Below are positions 1 to 8,350 of a DNA stretch of 9,612 nt, piece after piece (within the stretch, counting starts at the first letter, position 1; every line of letters begins with the position of its first letter). Under the pieces are notes generated by a model, which made no database searches, was not told where the DNA came from, and saw only the letters and a program-made list of their open reading frames with translations. The stretch lies in assembly GCA_007134115.1 (NCBI GenBank), contig SLLK01000243.1, forward strand, positions 1 through 9,612, read 5' to 3'. The DNA comes from Gammaproteobacteria bacterium (GTDB taxonomy: Bacteria; Pseudomonadota; Gammaproteobacteria; UBA5335; SLRW01). The position numbers and the translations under genes were made by a program.

Positions 1-132
1 GACACGATATACGGCAGTGCCACGTATATGCCGATGGCCGATGGGGCGCGCTACATCATTACCATCAGCGCCTCGGGACTGGTGACGCGGCCGGCCAACG
101 AAGCCGCCCGGCGGGCGGTGGAGCGGTGGTGA
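1..132 (+). CDS. C-terminal end of an unrecognised protein (partial)
   Basis: Frame 1 is open from the window edge to a TGA at 130-132 and gives the last 43 residues of a protein whose start lies outside the window. The tail contains a Tyr/Met-rich stretch (YGSATYMPMADG), a short beta-like run (RYIITISASG) and an Ala/Arg-rich ending that finishes in ERWW. No catalytic motif or membrane segment is visible in this fragment, and I do not recognise the family. The frame is supported by its being open to the edge, by the absence of a better frame, and by the following gene starting 72 nt after the stop on the same strand. It could be the end of an exported or lipoprotein-type protein, but nothing here proves that. 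The frame call is reasonably secure; the function is unknown. Confidence 0.55.
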   Translation, partial: DTIYGSATYMPMADGARYIITISASGLVTRPANEAARRAVERW

Positions 133-142
133 GGTCAGCGGT

Positions 143-171
143 TTGCCTGCCCGGCAGGGCTGTCGCAGAAT
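143..171 (+). promoter_or_regulatory. Possible sigma70-type promoter for the carboxylesterase gene
   Basis: A TTGCCT element (143-148) and a CAGAAT element (166-171) are separated by 17 nt. Each matches four of six consensus positions. This would place the transcript start near 177-178, about 27 nt upstream of the ATG at 205. The -35 element overlaps a short inverted repeat, CCTGCC/GGCAGG, at 146-158. Both elements are weak, so read-through from the preceding gene is an equally plausible source of transcription. Confidence 0.35.
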
Positions 172-204
172 AGCCGCTTTGCCGCCCGACTGGAGACGCC
201 CCAC

Positions 205-873
205 ATGAACGAAGCGCCGCTGGAAACCATCGAAACCGAGAGTGGGCCACAACCCACGGCAACAGTCATTCTGCTGCACGGGCTGGGCGCCGACGGCCAC
301 GATTTTGAGCCCATCGTGCCCGAGCTTCAGCTACCCGAGAGTCTGCCGATACGCTTCGTTTTTCCGCACGCACCGGAGCGTCCGGTCACCATCAATGGCG
401 GCATGCGCATGCGCGCCTGGTACGACATTGTGACGCTGGACGGTTCGCAGCCGGATGTAGAAAGCATTGAGGCATCCTCGGCGCTGGTGCGTCAGCTGGT
501 GGCACGCGAAATTGAACGCGGCATCCCTGCCTCCCGTATTGTGCTGGCGGGTTTTTCGCAGGGCGGCGCCATTGCCCTGCATACCGCTTTGCGCTATCCC
601 GAACGGCTGGCCGGCGTGCTGGCGTTGTCCACCTATTTGCCGCTGGCCGACCGTGTCCCCGACGAACGCAGCGAAGCCAACCTGGGGCTGCCGATTTTCA
701 TGGCGCACGGCACGTATGACGGCATGATTCGTATTGATATCGCCGAGTATTCGAGCAACCAGCTGGCCTGGTTCGGCTATTCCGTGGAGTGGCACACCTA
801 CCCCATACAGCATGCGGTGAATCACCAGGAGATTGCCGATATCGGCCAATGGTTGAGCGACCAGCTGGGCTGA
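205..873 (+). CDS. Serine carboxylesterase, alpha/beta hydrolase (phospholipase/carboxylesterase family)
   Basis: This 222-residue protein is a cytoplasmic alpha/beta hydrolase of the Abhydrolase_2 family, which hydrolyses short-chain carboxylic esters and, in some members, acyl thioesters. Visible landmarks are the oxyanion-loop motif LLHGLGADGHDF (residues 23-34), the family-typical VTINGGMRMRAWYD (61-74), the nucleophile elbow GFSQGG with Ser118, a probable acid Asp172 in HGTYDG, and a probable catalytic His203 in YPIQHAVNHQEI. The length matches the family's usual 215-225 residues, and there is no signal peptide. The ATG at 205 is preceded by GGAG at 192-195, nine nt upstream. Around the catalytic His, the usual Gly immediately before it is Gln here, a mild variation. 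The natural substrate cannot be read from the sequence. The gene ends 40 nt from the convergent end of tamB and is probably monocistronic or follows the upstream partial gene. Confidence 0.93.
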   Translation: MNEAPLETIETESGPQPTATVILLHGLGADGHDFEPIVPELQLPESLPIRFVFPHAPERPVTINGGMRMRAWYDIVTLDGSQPDVESIEASSALVRQLVAREIERGIPASRIVLAGFSQGGAIALHTALRYPERLAGVLALSTYLPLADRVPDERSEANLGLPIFMAHGTYDGMIRIDIAEYSSNQLAWFGYSVEWHTYPIQHAVNHQEIADIGQWLSDQLG

Positions 874-913
874 AACGCCGTGCCGGGGGGACCAACGCCA
901 GGGAAGCGCTGAT

Positions 914-3900
914 CTATTCGTCGCGATCAATACTGAAAACGAAATCGGCGCTGCTGGACAGGGCGCTGGATTCGGTACGGAAAGTCCAGTTGCGGGTCAA
1001 CCTGTAGCGCATACGCGCCGTGTTCACCGGCTCGAAGACGCCGATGCCATAGCTGATATACATCCGTGGTGACAAATAGGTGCCCAGCACGAGTTGTGCT
1101 TCCTCCGGCGCGCCTTCCGCTTCTACTGTAACGTCGTCGATACCGAAGCGGCCGGCAATACTCTGCGCCAGCCGCTCGCCGCCGGCCAGCCCGATGGCGG
1201 TGGCCGCCCCGGCCAGCACCGCACCGTCCTCCTCCGAAGTCTGTTCCAGCGAGCGGCCCAGTATCAGCCATGACAGGGCTTCGGACTGGGACATGGGCGG
1301 CTCCGAAAACAGCGTCAGCTCCGGCTCCTGCAAAGTCCCGCGGACGTTGAGCCCGACCCGCACCTCGCGGATCTGGCGGGCGGCACGCACATCCACGCCG
1401 GGGTCGACCAGTGGCCCGCCGGTGAACAGCAGCCGGCCGGCCTCGATGTTCAGGCGCTGACCGTAAGCCTGGTAGACACCGTCAACCACAGCCAGCTCGC
1501 CGCTGCCGGTGGTGACTTCGCCGGGCCGCTCCACCACCACCAGCTCGCCGGCCAGTCGGCCCTGCAGGCCGTATCCGTCGAAGGCGACTGCATCGCCCAG
1601 CGTGACACGCACCCGCCCGGCGGTTTGCCAGCCCTCACCCACATCTTCCTCGTTTCCGTGGGCGGTGTGCATCACCAGATCATCGCTGACCCGTACGGTG
1701 GTCGTGAGGTCGCGGGGCCTGAGGTGCGCACGCGGCACATCCAGGGTGCCGTTGAGGGTGATCATGTCCCCCTCCACATTCAAATCCAGCGCCGGCGAAA
1801 TCCACACCCGTGCCTCCGAGGTGTCCGCCACCTGGAAGTTCTCGCCATCCACCCGCAATGCCAGCTCGGGCCGGCCCTGGCGCAGGCCGAAGTGACCCCT
1901 TGTTTCCAGTGTGCCGCCGCCGGACTGCGCCGACGCCTGGAGCGCCAGCCGGTCTTCGGCATCTGCGACAACCTGCACGGCAATCTCGCGCAGGTGGACA
2001 CCACTGCGGGCCAGCTCCATCTCCCCGTCCACCAGCGTGGCGCCACCACTGAGCACAGGGCGATGGAATGTTCCGGACAGACCCAGATCAACATCGAGCA
2101 CGCCGGAGACCCGGTCAATGTCCGGCACCAGCAGGGACAGCAATTCCAGCTCGCGGGTATTGGCCCGCAGCCGGGCATCCAGCGGCGTCGTGGTCAACCC
2201 GTCGATGCGGCCATCCCAGTCCGGCGCCTGCAACATCAGCCGCAAGCGGCCGGCACTGTCCACACCGGTCTCCAGGCTGGCCTGCAATCCGCCCGGCCCG
2301 GCGGCGCCGGCGAGCAGGCGCAGGTTGGCGTCGCGGTAGCGAACCAGCTCGACCGGGTCCAGATCGGTGTCCGGTATCACGCTGCGCAGGCGACCGCCGG
2401 ACGACTGCAGTTCGGCGTCGGCCCGCACGCGTCCGGCATCGTCCATACCCCCTCGAATATGTCCGCTCACCTGGCCCTCGGCAACCAGTTCCGGCCCCAG
2501 CAGTGGTTGCAGGCCCGCCAGTGGCAGCGCGCGCAATTCCAGCTCGACCGACCAGTCCTGACCGTCACGGTGCCCTGACAGGCAGATACCGGCATCCGCG
2601 TCACCGGTGCATAGCGTGGCCAGGCTGAAACCGCCATGGCGGTCCACGGTCACAGGCGTCGGCGGATCCTGCTGGTGCCAGCCGTCGCCGTCAGCGATCA
2701 GAGAAAAACGTTGTGCCTGGCCCTGCCACTGGCCGGCATCAGCATCCACGCTCCCGTCGATGCCCAGGCGCATCAACGCATCACCCATGGCTACATTGAG
2801 GGACAGCTCATGATCAGCAACCCGGCCATCGCCGGCCAGGGCGAGACGATCTATACGACGCCCCAGCGCAAGCACCTCGGCGGCATCCAGTCTGAGTCGC
2901 GAGGCCGTCCGGTCACTGGCGTCAATATCGGCGGCGACATCCAGGGTGCCGACGTAATAGGTTCTCCAGGCCAGATCCGCAGCATCGGTACGCACCCGCA
3001 GGCGGGGCGCGCTGCGCTGACCATCTGCCTGTACCGACGCCCGCAGCGAGCCGCCCGCACGGGGGTCAAACCAGGCGATATCCGGCACCCGCAGTTCGGC
3101 GCGCAGGGAGAGAGTGTCCAGCACTTCACCGCTGGCGCTCAGGTAGGCATCCCCGACCGCCAGCCTGACGCTGTCGACGCGCCAGCCGTCATCACTGCGG
3201 GCCGCTTCGCCCGACCCGCTGAGCGACCGTCCGCGGAGTTCGCCGCCGAGGCGCTCCAGACGCACCGCCTGGCCCGCAGGGTCACCCTCGGCGGCAATCC
3301 TGAACTGCACGTTGCCGGGCCAGCGGGGATGAAATGCCGACGGATCAATGGCCTCGCCGCTGCTACGCACATGCCAGTGAAGCTGCTCTTCCCACGACAC
3401 TGCGCCGGCGGCACTGATCTGTCCGGTGGGCAGTGTCAGTCGCAGGTCGGCAAGGGTCCAGCTGTGACGGTCTCCCGTGCCGTCGAACCGCAGCGATACC
3501 GGTACCGCCTGGCGGTAGACGTCAGCGACGTCAAAGCGTCCCTGCATCTGCGTGACATGGGACGCAGCAGTGCCGGTCAGCGTCAGCTCGCCGTCGCGCG
3601 CGGCCCAGGGCGCAAAACCGGGCCAGCGAAGGTCCTGCCAGGACAACTGCAGATCGACTTCGGGCTCAGGGGTGGCGGCCATATCCAGCACACCTTCACC
3701 CTCCAGATATCCCCGGGTGCCCGACGGCGTGACCCGCAGGCTTTCCAGTATCAGGCGCTGCGCATCGGCCTGCGCGGCAAACTCGAAATCCAGCGGCGGC
3801 GCGTCTTCTGCGCTCAGCGCGCCGCCGCCATGCACGCGGGCGCTGGCGACATCACCCGCCCCGTTCACATCCAGAGACAGCAGCATATGCTCCAGCCCGG

Positions 3901-4705
3901 GCGCCGGCGAGGGCAGCGCCCAGTCGCTCACCGTCAACTCCGCCCACCATTGCGGCGCATCCACCAGGTCGGTCAGTCGCACACGCAATTCGGCATCGCC
4001 CGGACCCACCAGGCGCTGGCGCAGGCGCAACGCCTGCAAGTCACCGCGGACCCGCGTGGTGGTGCGCAGGGGCGCACCAGGCAGTGCATAGATGCGCCAT
4101 CGCGCATCCAGCGCCAACGGCCAGTCACCGGATAAACGGGCGCTGGCCGACGCCTGCACGTCCACATCGGGCGTATCCATACGCAACTCATCCACGTTCA
4201 GCTGCGACCCGCGCATGCTGGCGGCAAGCCGGGCACGGTCAATCTGCAGGAGCGTGTCGCCGTCGCGTGTCAGGCGTGCGTCGAAAAGGTCCAGCCGGTC
4301 CAGACGTATCCCGAAGGGCAGGTGGATATCGGGCGGAGGCCAGGCGCCCGCCGGGTCATCCCCGGCCGCTTCCGTGGTCCGCAGGTCGACGCGCAGGCCG
4401 TGCATGGTCACCGCGTTCAGTCGCAGCTGCGACAGCCACAGCGCAGCAGGTTGCCAGCGCAGGGTCAGTTCCGGCAGGGAGACGCCCACAGCGTCGTCGT
4501 CCAGCCGCACATCGTAAAGCCTGAGCGGCCCTCGCAGGGTGCCCTCGACCTCACCCACCTCGATCTCCATGCCGGTCCAGGCAGGCACCTGATGAACCGC
4601 CCAGGAGGCCACGCGGGGTGAATGAATGGCATACAGGAAAGCGGCCGTGATCAGGCCGACGATCACCGCCAGTGTCATCAGTACCAGGCGCAGACGGCGT
4701 GTCAA
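914..4705 (-). CDS. tamB: Translocation and assembly module subunit TamB
   Basis: TamB is an inner-membrane-anchored protein that spans the periplasm and partners TamA in outer-membrane protein assembly and phospholipid transport. The 1263 residues are close to the length of the Escherichia coli protein. A basic start (TRRLR) leads into one hydrophobic anchor at about residues 6-27, followed by a very long, beta-strand-rich region with recurring hydrophobic/polar alternation. The C-terminal TamB (formerly DUF490) domain covers roughly the last 330 residues and includes SEALSWLILGR (1141-1151) and a final barrel-like strand segment (about 1216-1258). The start is a TTG at 4705-4703 that overlaps the tamA TGA as TTGA, with GGGAG at 4717-4713 seven nt upstream; the next residues are the expected anchor, so this start is well supported. 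The only cysteines are Cys699 and Cys708. It is the last gene of the probable four-gene operon and ends in TAG at 916-914. Confidence 0.95.
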   Translation of the reverse strand: MTRRLRLVLMTLAVIVGLITAAFLYAIHSPRVASWAVHQVPAWTGMEIEVGEVEGTLRGPLRLYDVRLDDDAVGVSLPELTLRWQPAALWLSQLRLNAVTMHGLRVDLRTTEAAGDDPAGAWPPPDIHLPFGIRLDRLDLFDARLTRDGDTLLQIDRARLAASMRGSQLNVDELRMDTPDVDVQASASARLSGDWPLALDARWRIYALPGAPLRTTTRVRGDLQALRLRQRLVGPGDAELRVRLTDLVDAPQWWAELTVSDWALPSPAPGLEHMLLSLDVNGAGDVASARVHGGGALSAEDAPPLDFEFAAQADAQRLILESLRVTPSGTRGYLEGEGVLDMAATPEPEVDLQLSWQDLRWPGFAPWAARDGELTLTGTAASHVTQMQGRFDVADVYRQAVPVSLRFDGTGDRHSWTLADLRLTLPTGQISAAGAVSWEEQLHWHVRSSGEAIDPSAFHPRWPGNVQFRIAAEGDPAGQAVRLERLGGELRGRSLSGSGEAARSDDGWRVDSVRLAVGDAYLSASGEVLDTLSLRAELRVPDIAWFDPRAGGSLRASVQADGQRSAPRLRVRTDAADLAWRTYYVGTLDVAADIDASDRTASRLRLDAAEVLALGRRIDRLALAGDGRVADHELSLNVAMGDALMRLGIDGSVDADAGQWQGQAQRFSLIADGDGWHQQDPPTPVTVDRHGGFSLATLCTGDADAGICLSGHRDGQDWSVELELRALPLAGLQPLLGPELVAEGQVSGHIRGGMDDAGRVRADAELQSSGGRLRSVIPDTDLDPVELVRYRDANLRLLAGAAGPGGLQASLETGVDSAGRLRLMLQAPDWDGRIDGLTTTPLDARLRANTRELELLSLLVPDIDRVSGVLDVDLGLSGTFHRPVLSGGATLVDGEMELARSGVHLREIAVQVVADAEDRLALQASAQSGGGTLETRGHFGLRQGRPELALRVDGENFQVADTSEARVWISPALDLNVEGDMITLNGTLDVPRAHLRPRDLTTTVRVSDDLVMHTAHGNEEDVGEGWQTAGRVRVTLGDAVAFDGYGLQGRLAGELVVVERPGEVTTGSGELAVVDGVYQAYGQRLNIEAGRLLFTGGPLVDPGVDVRAARQIREVRVGLNVRGTLQEPELTLFSEPPMSQSEALSWLILGRSLEQTSEEDGAVLAGAATAIGLAGGERLAQSIAGRFGIDDVTVEAEGAPEEAQLVLGTYLSPRMYISYGIGVFEPVNTARMRYRLTRNWTFRTESSALSSSADFVFSIDRDE

Positions 4706-6450
4706 AACGTGGCTCCCAGGCTGAGATGGAAGCGGTAGCGGTTGTCATCCAGGTTCAATGTGCGCGCCAGATCAATGCCCAGCGGGCCCACCGGCGTGCG
4801 CCAGCGCAGGCCCACCCCGGCCGCCCGCGCCAGTTCTTCGTCGGTGTCGTCAAAGGCGTTGCCCGCATCATGAAAAACCGCGGCGGCCCAGTTACCGGCG
4901 AAGCGATACTCATATTCGACACTGCTGGTGAGCAGGTACTTGCCGCCCACCACCAGGCCGTCATCATCCACCGGCCCCAGGCTCTTGTAGCGGAAGCCCC
5001 GCACGCTGCGATCGCCACCGGCGAAGAACCGCTGGGAAATAGGTAACTCAGCAAACTCCTCGACCGAGCTGCCACCGGCCTCACCACGCAACAGCAATCG
5101 CCCGCGCGGATGTAGCTGGTGCACATAGCGCAACTCCGTATACAACTGGACAAACGAGAGGTCCGAGCCAAGGTCGGTGTGTGCTCCCTTGAGATCGATA
5201 TTCCAGCGCAGACCACGCGTAGGATAAATCCGGTGGTCGGCGCGCGTATAGGTGACGCCGATGCCGGGCAGCAACAGGCTGGTGGTCGACTCCAGGCCGT
5301 CACCCAGATCGAAACGCTCACGTTCCAGATCAAGGCGCAAGGCACGCTGCCAGCGCCCGAAGGTACGGGAATGGGTCACGCCCAGGTTCTGCGTGGTGCT
5401 CTCGCGATCCTCCGGCCGTTCGCGGACCACGCCGGCACGCAAAGTCACATGATCGGTGGCCGGATCAGCGATGGGAATGGTATAGCGCTGGGTAATACCC
5501 TGGATGACCTGGGACAATGTCAGATCGCCTGCCAGCTGGTGGCCACGGCGGTTGACCCGCCGGTTCTGCCAGCCCAGCCGGGTGCGCGGGCCGGTATCCG
5601 TGCCGTAGCCGATACCGAACGTATAGCGGTAACGGGGGCGGGGCGCCAGATAGACGTCAATCGGCACCGCATTGTCTTCGGCAAGATCCCGCCGGGGCTC
5701 AACCTCCACGCGAGAGAAGTAGTCACTGTCGTCGAGGCGATACTGCATGTTGAGCAGATCGCGGCGATGATAATCGTCGCCGGGCGCGAATGGGACGAAG
5801 CGCCGCACCAGCGCGTCGTCAAGAATTTCCTGGAACAGCCGCACCTCGCCGAAGCGATAGCGTTCTCCGGTGTCCAGGTGCAGGGTGATGGTGGCCTCCA
5901 GCGATTCAGGGTCCACCGTAATCCGGCGCACCTCGAACCGGGCATCCAGATAGCCACGCTCAAGGGCGCGCCGGCGCAAGCTGTCGCGACCCCGATCGTA
6001 GGCACGCTGATCTGCGGTATCGCCAGGCTGCAGCGCAAACCCCCTCAGGACTTGCCGGAGCACGGGATCATCGGCGCCGGCCCCGAGCAGTTCCAGGTCA
6101 ACCCGCGTCAAGCGCACAGGCGCGCCCGGATCGACTACGTAGCGCGCGCGCCAGGCGCCGTTGTGCCGCCGCAGCTCGCTCTCCACGCGCGGCCGATAAT
6201 AGCCGAACGGCTGCAGGGCCGTGGCGATTTCCGCCGGGGCGCGGGCGTGCAGGCGCCGCACGCGCACTTCGGAAACCTCGTCAGGGTCATACCGCGACAG
6301 CGAAAGCATGGTGCGCGCATTCTCGAGCATGCCCCCGCTGATACCCTCGATTTCCACTACGACGGCGTCGGCCGCAACCGGCAGTGGCATGGCTGTCAGC
6401 AGCAGGCATGCGATGATCCGGGGATAGCGGTACAGGGATTTTGAGTACAC
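4702..6450 (-). CDS. tamA: Translocation and assembly module outer-membrane protein TamA (Omp85 family)
   Basis: TamA is an outer-membrane Omp85-superfamily barrel that works with TamB. From the chosen GTG at 6450 it has 582 residues, the usual size. A signal peptide is visible (basic KSLYRYPR, hydrophobic IIACLLLTAMPLPV, then AADA; residues 1-29). Three POTRA-like segments follow at about 30-107, 112-193 and 197-269, and then a C-terminal beta-barrel from about 271. The Omp85 signature FFAGGDRSVRGFRY contains VRGF at 483-486, and the last strand ends in a C-terminal Phe, as expected for barrel recognition by BAM. The frame stays open upstream to 6603, but that would overlap the peptidase gene by about 149 nt and put a non-signal-like stretch first. 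The GTG lies 4 nt after the peptidase stop and has only a weak ribosome site, suggesting translational coupling. In-frame GTG at 6468 and TTG at 6477 are alternative starts. The stop overlaps the tamB start. Confidence 0.93.
   Translation of the reverse strand: MYSKSLYRYPRIIACLLLTAMPLPVAADAVVVEIEGISGGMLENARTMLSLSRYDPDEVSEVRVRRLHARAPAEIATALQPFGYYRPRVESELRRHNGAWRARYVVDPGAPVRLTRVDLELLGAGADDPVLRQVLRGFALQPGDTADQRAYDRGRDSLRRRALERGYLDARFEVRRITVDPESLEATITLHLDTGERYRFGEVRLFQEILDDALVRRFVPFAPGDDYHRRDLLNMQYRLDDSDYFSRVEVEPRRDLAEDNAVPIDVYLAPRPRYRYTFGIGYGTDTGPRTRLGWQNRRVNRRGHQLAGDLTLSQVIQGITQRYTIPIADPATDHVTLRAGVVRERPEDRESTTQNLGVTHSRTFGRWQRALRLDLERERFDLGDGLESTTSLLLPGIGVTYTRADHRIYPTRGLRWNIDLKGAHTDLGSDLSFVQLYTELRYVHQLHPRGRLLLRGEAGGSSVEEFAELPISQRFFAGGDRSVRGFRYKSLGPVDDDGLVVGGKYLLTSSVEYEYRFAGNWAAAVFHDAGNAFDDTDEELARAAGVGLRWRTPVGPLGIDLARTLNLDDNRYRFHLSLGATF
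4713..4717 (-). promoter_or_regulatory. Ribosome binding site deciding the TTG start of tamB
   Basis: On the minus strand GGGAG lies 7 nt before the TTG at 4705, inside the last codons of tamA. It is the strongest Shine-Dalgarno match at this junction. It explains how a rare TTG codon, directly overlapping the tamA stop codon, can serve as the start. Confidence 0.7.
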
Positions 6451-6454
6451 GCGC

Positions 6455-8350
6455 TTAGTCGTCCGCACCCGGATCAAGCACCCGGGCATAGAACGCGCTC
6501 TCGGCGGCCAGCGCCTGCGCGATGGTTTCAGCACGCCTGAAGCCGTGCGCCTCGCCTTCGAACAACCAGTATTCAGTGGGTAGCCCGGCCGCGCGCAGGG
6601 CATCCACCACCATGCGGGCCTGGTTCGGGGGCACGATGCGATCCTCCTCGCCCTGGAAGAAGATCACCGGACACCCGAAGCCCTGGATATGGTTGAGCGG
6701 CGAGCGCGCGGCGTAGGTCTCGCTGGCTGCAGGCCACGGCCCCACCAGGGCGTCCGTATACCGCGATTCGAACTTGTGCGTATCCTGCGCCAGCGCGGCG
6801 AGATCACTGATGCCGTAGTAGCTTGCGCCGGCGGCAAAGGTGTGGGTAAAACACAGGGCGCACAGTACGGTGTAGCCACCGGCACTGCTGCCACTGATCA
6901 CCATGCGTCGGCTGTCCACCAGGCCCTCGGCGGCGAGGTACCGGGCAGCATTAACGCAATCTTCCACATCGGCGAGCCCCCACTGGCCATACAGCGCTTC
7001 CCGGTAACGTCGCCCATAGCCAGTGCTGCCCCGGTAGTTCACGTCTACCACCGCATAACCGCGACTGGTCCAGTAGCGCAGGCGCAGATCCAGCGCCGTG
7101 GTGGCCGCGCCGGTGGGGCCGCCGTGGCACTTGACCAGCAACGGCGGCAGGGTGTCGGCGGGACCGCGCACCCGGTCACCGGCCGGCGCGTAGTAAAGCG
7201 CATGCGCGTGACCCTCGCCGCTGGGGAAACGGATCGCGCGGGGCGCGGGGGCCAGGCGCGCGGGAATCGTCTCACCGGTGTCGCGACGCAACGGCTGGCT
7301 GCGCACCCGCGCGCCGTCCAGCTCCAGACGCAGCAAGGTCGGTCGTTCGGCGGGTGACGCCGCGATCAGTGCCGCCTGGCGGCCTTCCGCTACCACGCCT
7401 TCGTACTCGGTGAAGGGCAACGATAAAGTCTGCAGACCGCCGGCAAAGGAAAAACGGCCGAGTTGCCATTGCCCCTCACGGGTCCACGTGCAGAGCAGGT
7501 CGCCGTTGTCGCATACGGCATAGGTACGCATGCCGAAGCGCCACAACGGCAGGCCGAATTCCGCTTCCATGGGGCACAGGGCAGTGGTGGTGCCGTCCCG
7601 CCAGTAGTAAAGGTTCCACCAGTTGCTGCGGTCGGAGACAAAAACCAGGCCGCCCGAGGGGTGGAATTCGGGCTGGAATACCGATTCGCCGTCACCACCG
7701 GCGAGTCTTTGCAGATGCTGCGGGTGGCCGGCGGCATCAAGCGCAGCCAGGTAAAGGGCGGCCCCGTCCCATGGCATATTCGGGTGATCCCAGCACAGCC
7801 ACGCCAGTTGTTCCCCGTCCGGGCTCAGGCGTGGCGCGCTGTAGAAATCGCGGCCCTGGTGCAGTACCTGCACACGCCCGTCGGCGATGTCGACCGCGAC
7901 CAGCAACGCCTCCGGCTCGCGGCCTTCGGCCATCCGTTCGGCCACGCACAGCAGGCGGTTCCGGGCGTGATCGTGGACCGGCTCCACGAAGCGCAACGAC
8001 GGCTCACGGGTCAGACGTCGGGGACGCTCACCCGGCTCGACCTGATACAACTGCTGATCGCCGAAATCGACAAACCACACCTTGCCGGCCGCGGCAACCC
8101 AGGCAACACCGCCATATTCGTGAACCCTGGAACGGGCGCTGAACGGCTCCGGCAGCACGTCACTGGCATGGCCGTGCGCATCGACGGCGACCAGGGCGGA
8201 GCGGCCGCCCTCGGCGGGACGCGTTTCGCTGAAATACAGGATGCCGTCGGCCAGCTGCGGGTGCGCCACGCGCACTGCGCCGGTGGCCACCCGTTGTTCG
8301 GTGATCGGCGATGGCCACGTACCCCAGGGGTGCACACGCATATCAATCAT
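6455..8350 (-). CDS. S9 family serine peptidase (prolyl oligopeptidase-like, acylaminoacyl-peptidase type)
   Basis: This 631-residue protein has the two-part architecture of S9 peptidases. An N-terminal beta-propeller-like region (about residues 25-365) contains repeats such as SAPRLSPDGEQLAW and QPEFHPSGGLVFVSD. A C-terminal alpha/beta-hydrolase domain (about 375-628) carries the catalytic machinery: HGGPTG (409-414) and VNYRGSTGYGRRY (437-449) are S9 signatures, and the triad is probably Ser489 in GSSAGG, Asp570 in GEEDRIVP and His602 in GEAHGF. Family members cleave oligopeptides in the cytoplasm as dipeptidyl, oligo- or acylaminoacyl-peptidases; the exact specificity cannot be told here. 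No signal peptide is present. The ATG at 8350 overlaps the end of the NRDE gene by 8 nt and has GGGGA at 8361-8357, six nt upstream. A second ATG (Met4) at 8341 is less well placed. It is the second gene of the probable operon, 4 nt before tamA. Confidence 0.93.
   Translation of the reverse strand: MIDMRVHPWGTWPSPITEQRVATGAVRVAHPQLADGILYFSETRPAEGGRSALVAVDAHGHASDVLPEPFSARSRVHEYGGVAWVAAAGKVWFVDFGDQQLYQVEPGERPRRLTREPSLRFVEPVHDHARNRLLCVAERMAEGREPEALLVAVDIADGRVQVLHQGRDFYSAPRLSPDGEQLAWLCWDHPNMPWDGAALYLAALDAAGHPQHLQRLAGGDGESVFQPEFHPSGGLVFVSDRSNWWNLYYWRDGTTTALCPMEAEFGLPLWRFGMRTYAVCDNGDLLCTWTREGQWQLGRFSFAGGLQTLSLPFTEYEGVVAEGRQAALIAASPAERPTLLRLELDGARVRSQPLRRDTGETIPARLAPAPRAIRFPSGEGHAHALYYAPAGDRVRGPADTLPPLLVKCHGGPTGAATTALDLRLRYWTSRGYAVVDVNYRGSTGYGRRYREALYGQWGLADVEDCVNAARYLAAEGLVDSRRMVISGSSAGGYTVLCALCFTHTFAAGASYYGISDLAALAQDTHKFESRYTDALVGPWPAASETYAARSPLNHIQGFGCPVIFFQGEEDRIVPPNQARMVVDALRAAGLPTEYWLFEGEAHGFRRAETIAQALAAESAFYARVLDPGADD

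Noticed and set aside
145..160. Possible terminator hairpin CCTGCC/GGCAGG after the partial first gene
   Set aside because: The palindrome leaves only a one-base centre, so a usable loop reduces the stem to about four pairs, and no T-run follows.
401..412. Perfect 12-nt palindrome GCATGCGCATGC
   Set aside because: It lies inside the esterase coding sequence where it encodes the family-conserved Gly-Met-Arg-Met region, and it is easily explained by GC-rich codon choice.
331..930. A 199-codon minus-strand open frame opposite the carboxylesterase
   Set aside because: The plus strand encodes a complete hydrolase with Ser, Asp and His in place; the antisense frame also overlaps the end of tamB.
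2636..4135. A 499-codon plus-strand open frame opposite tamB
   Set aside because: It lies wholly antisense to a well-supported TamB frame, its product is rich in Arg, Gln, Gly and His with no domain or motif, and such frames are expected from GC-rich codon bias.
5119..6444. A 441-codon plus-strand open frame opposite tamA
   Set aside because: Antisense to the TamA frame, which shows a signal peptide, POTRA domains and the VRGF motif. The antisense product has no recognisable feature.
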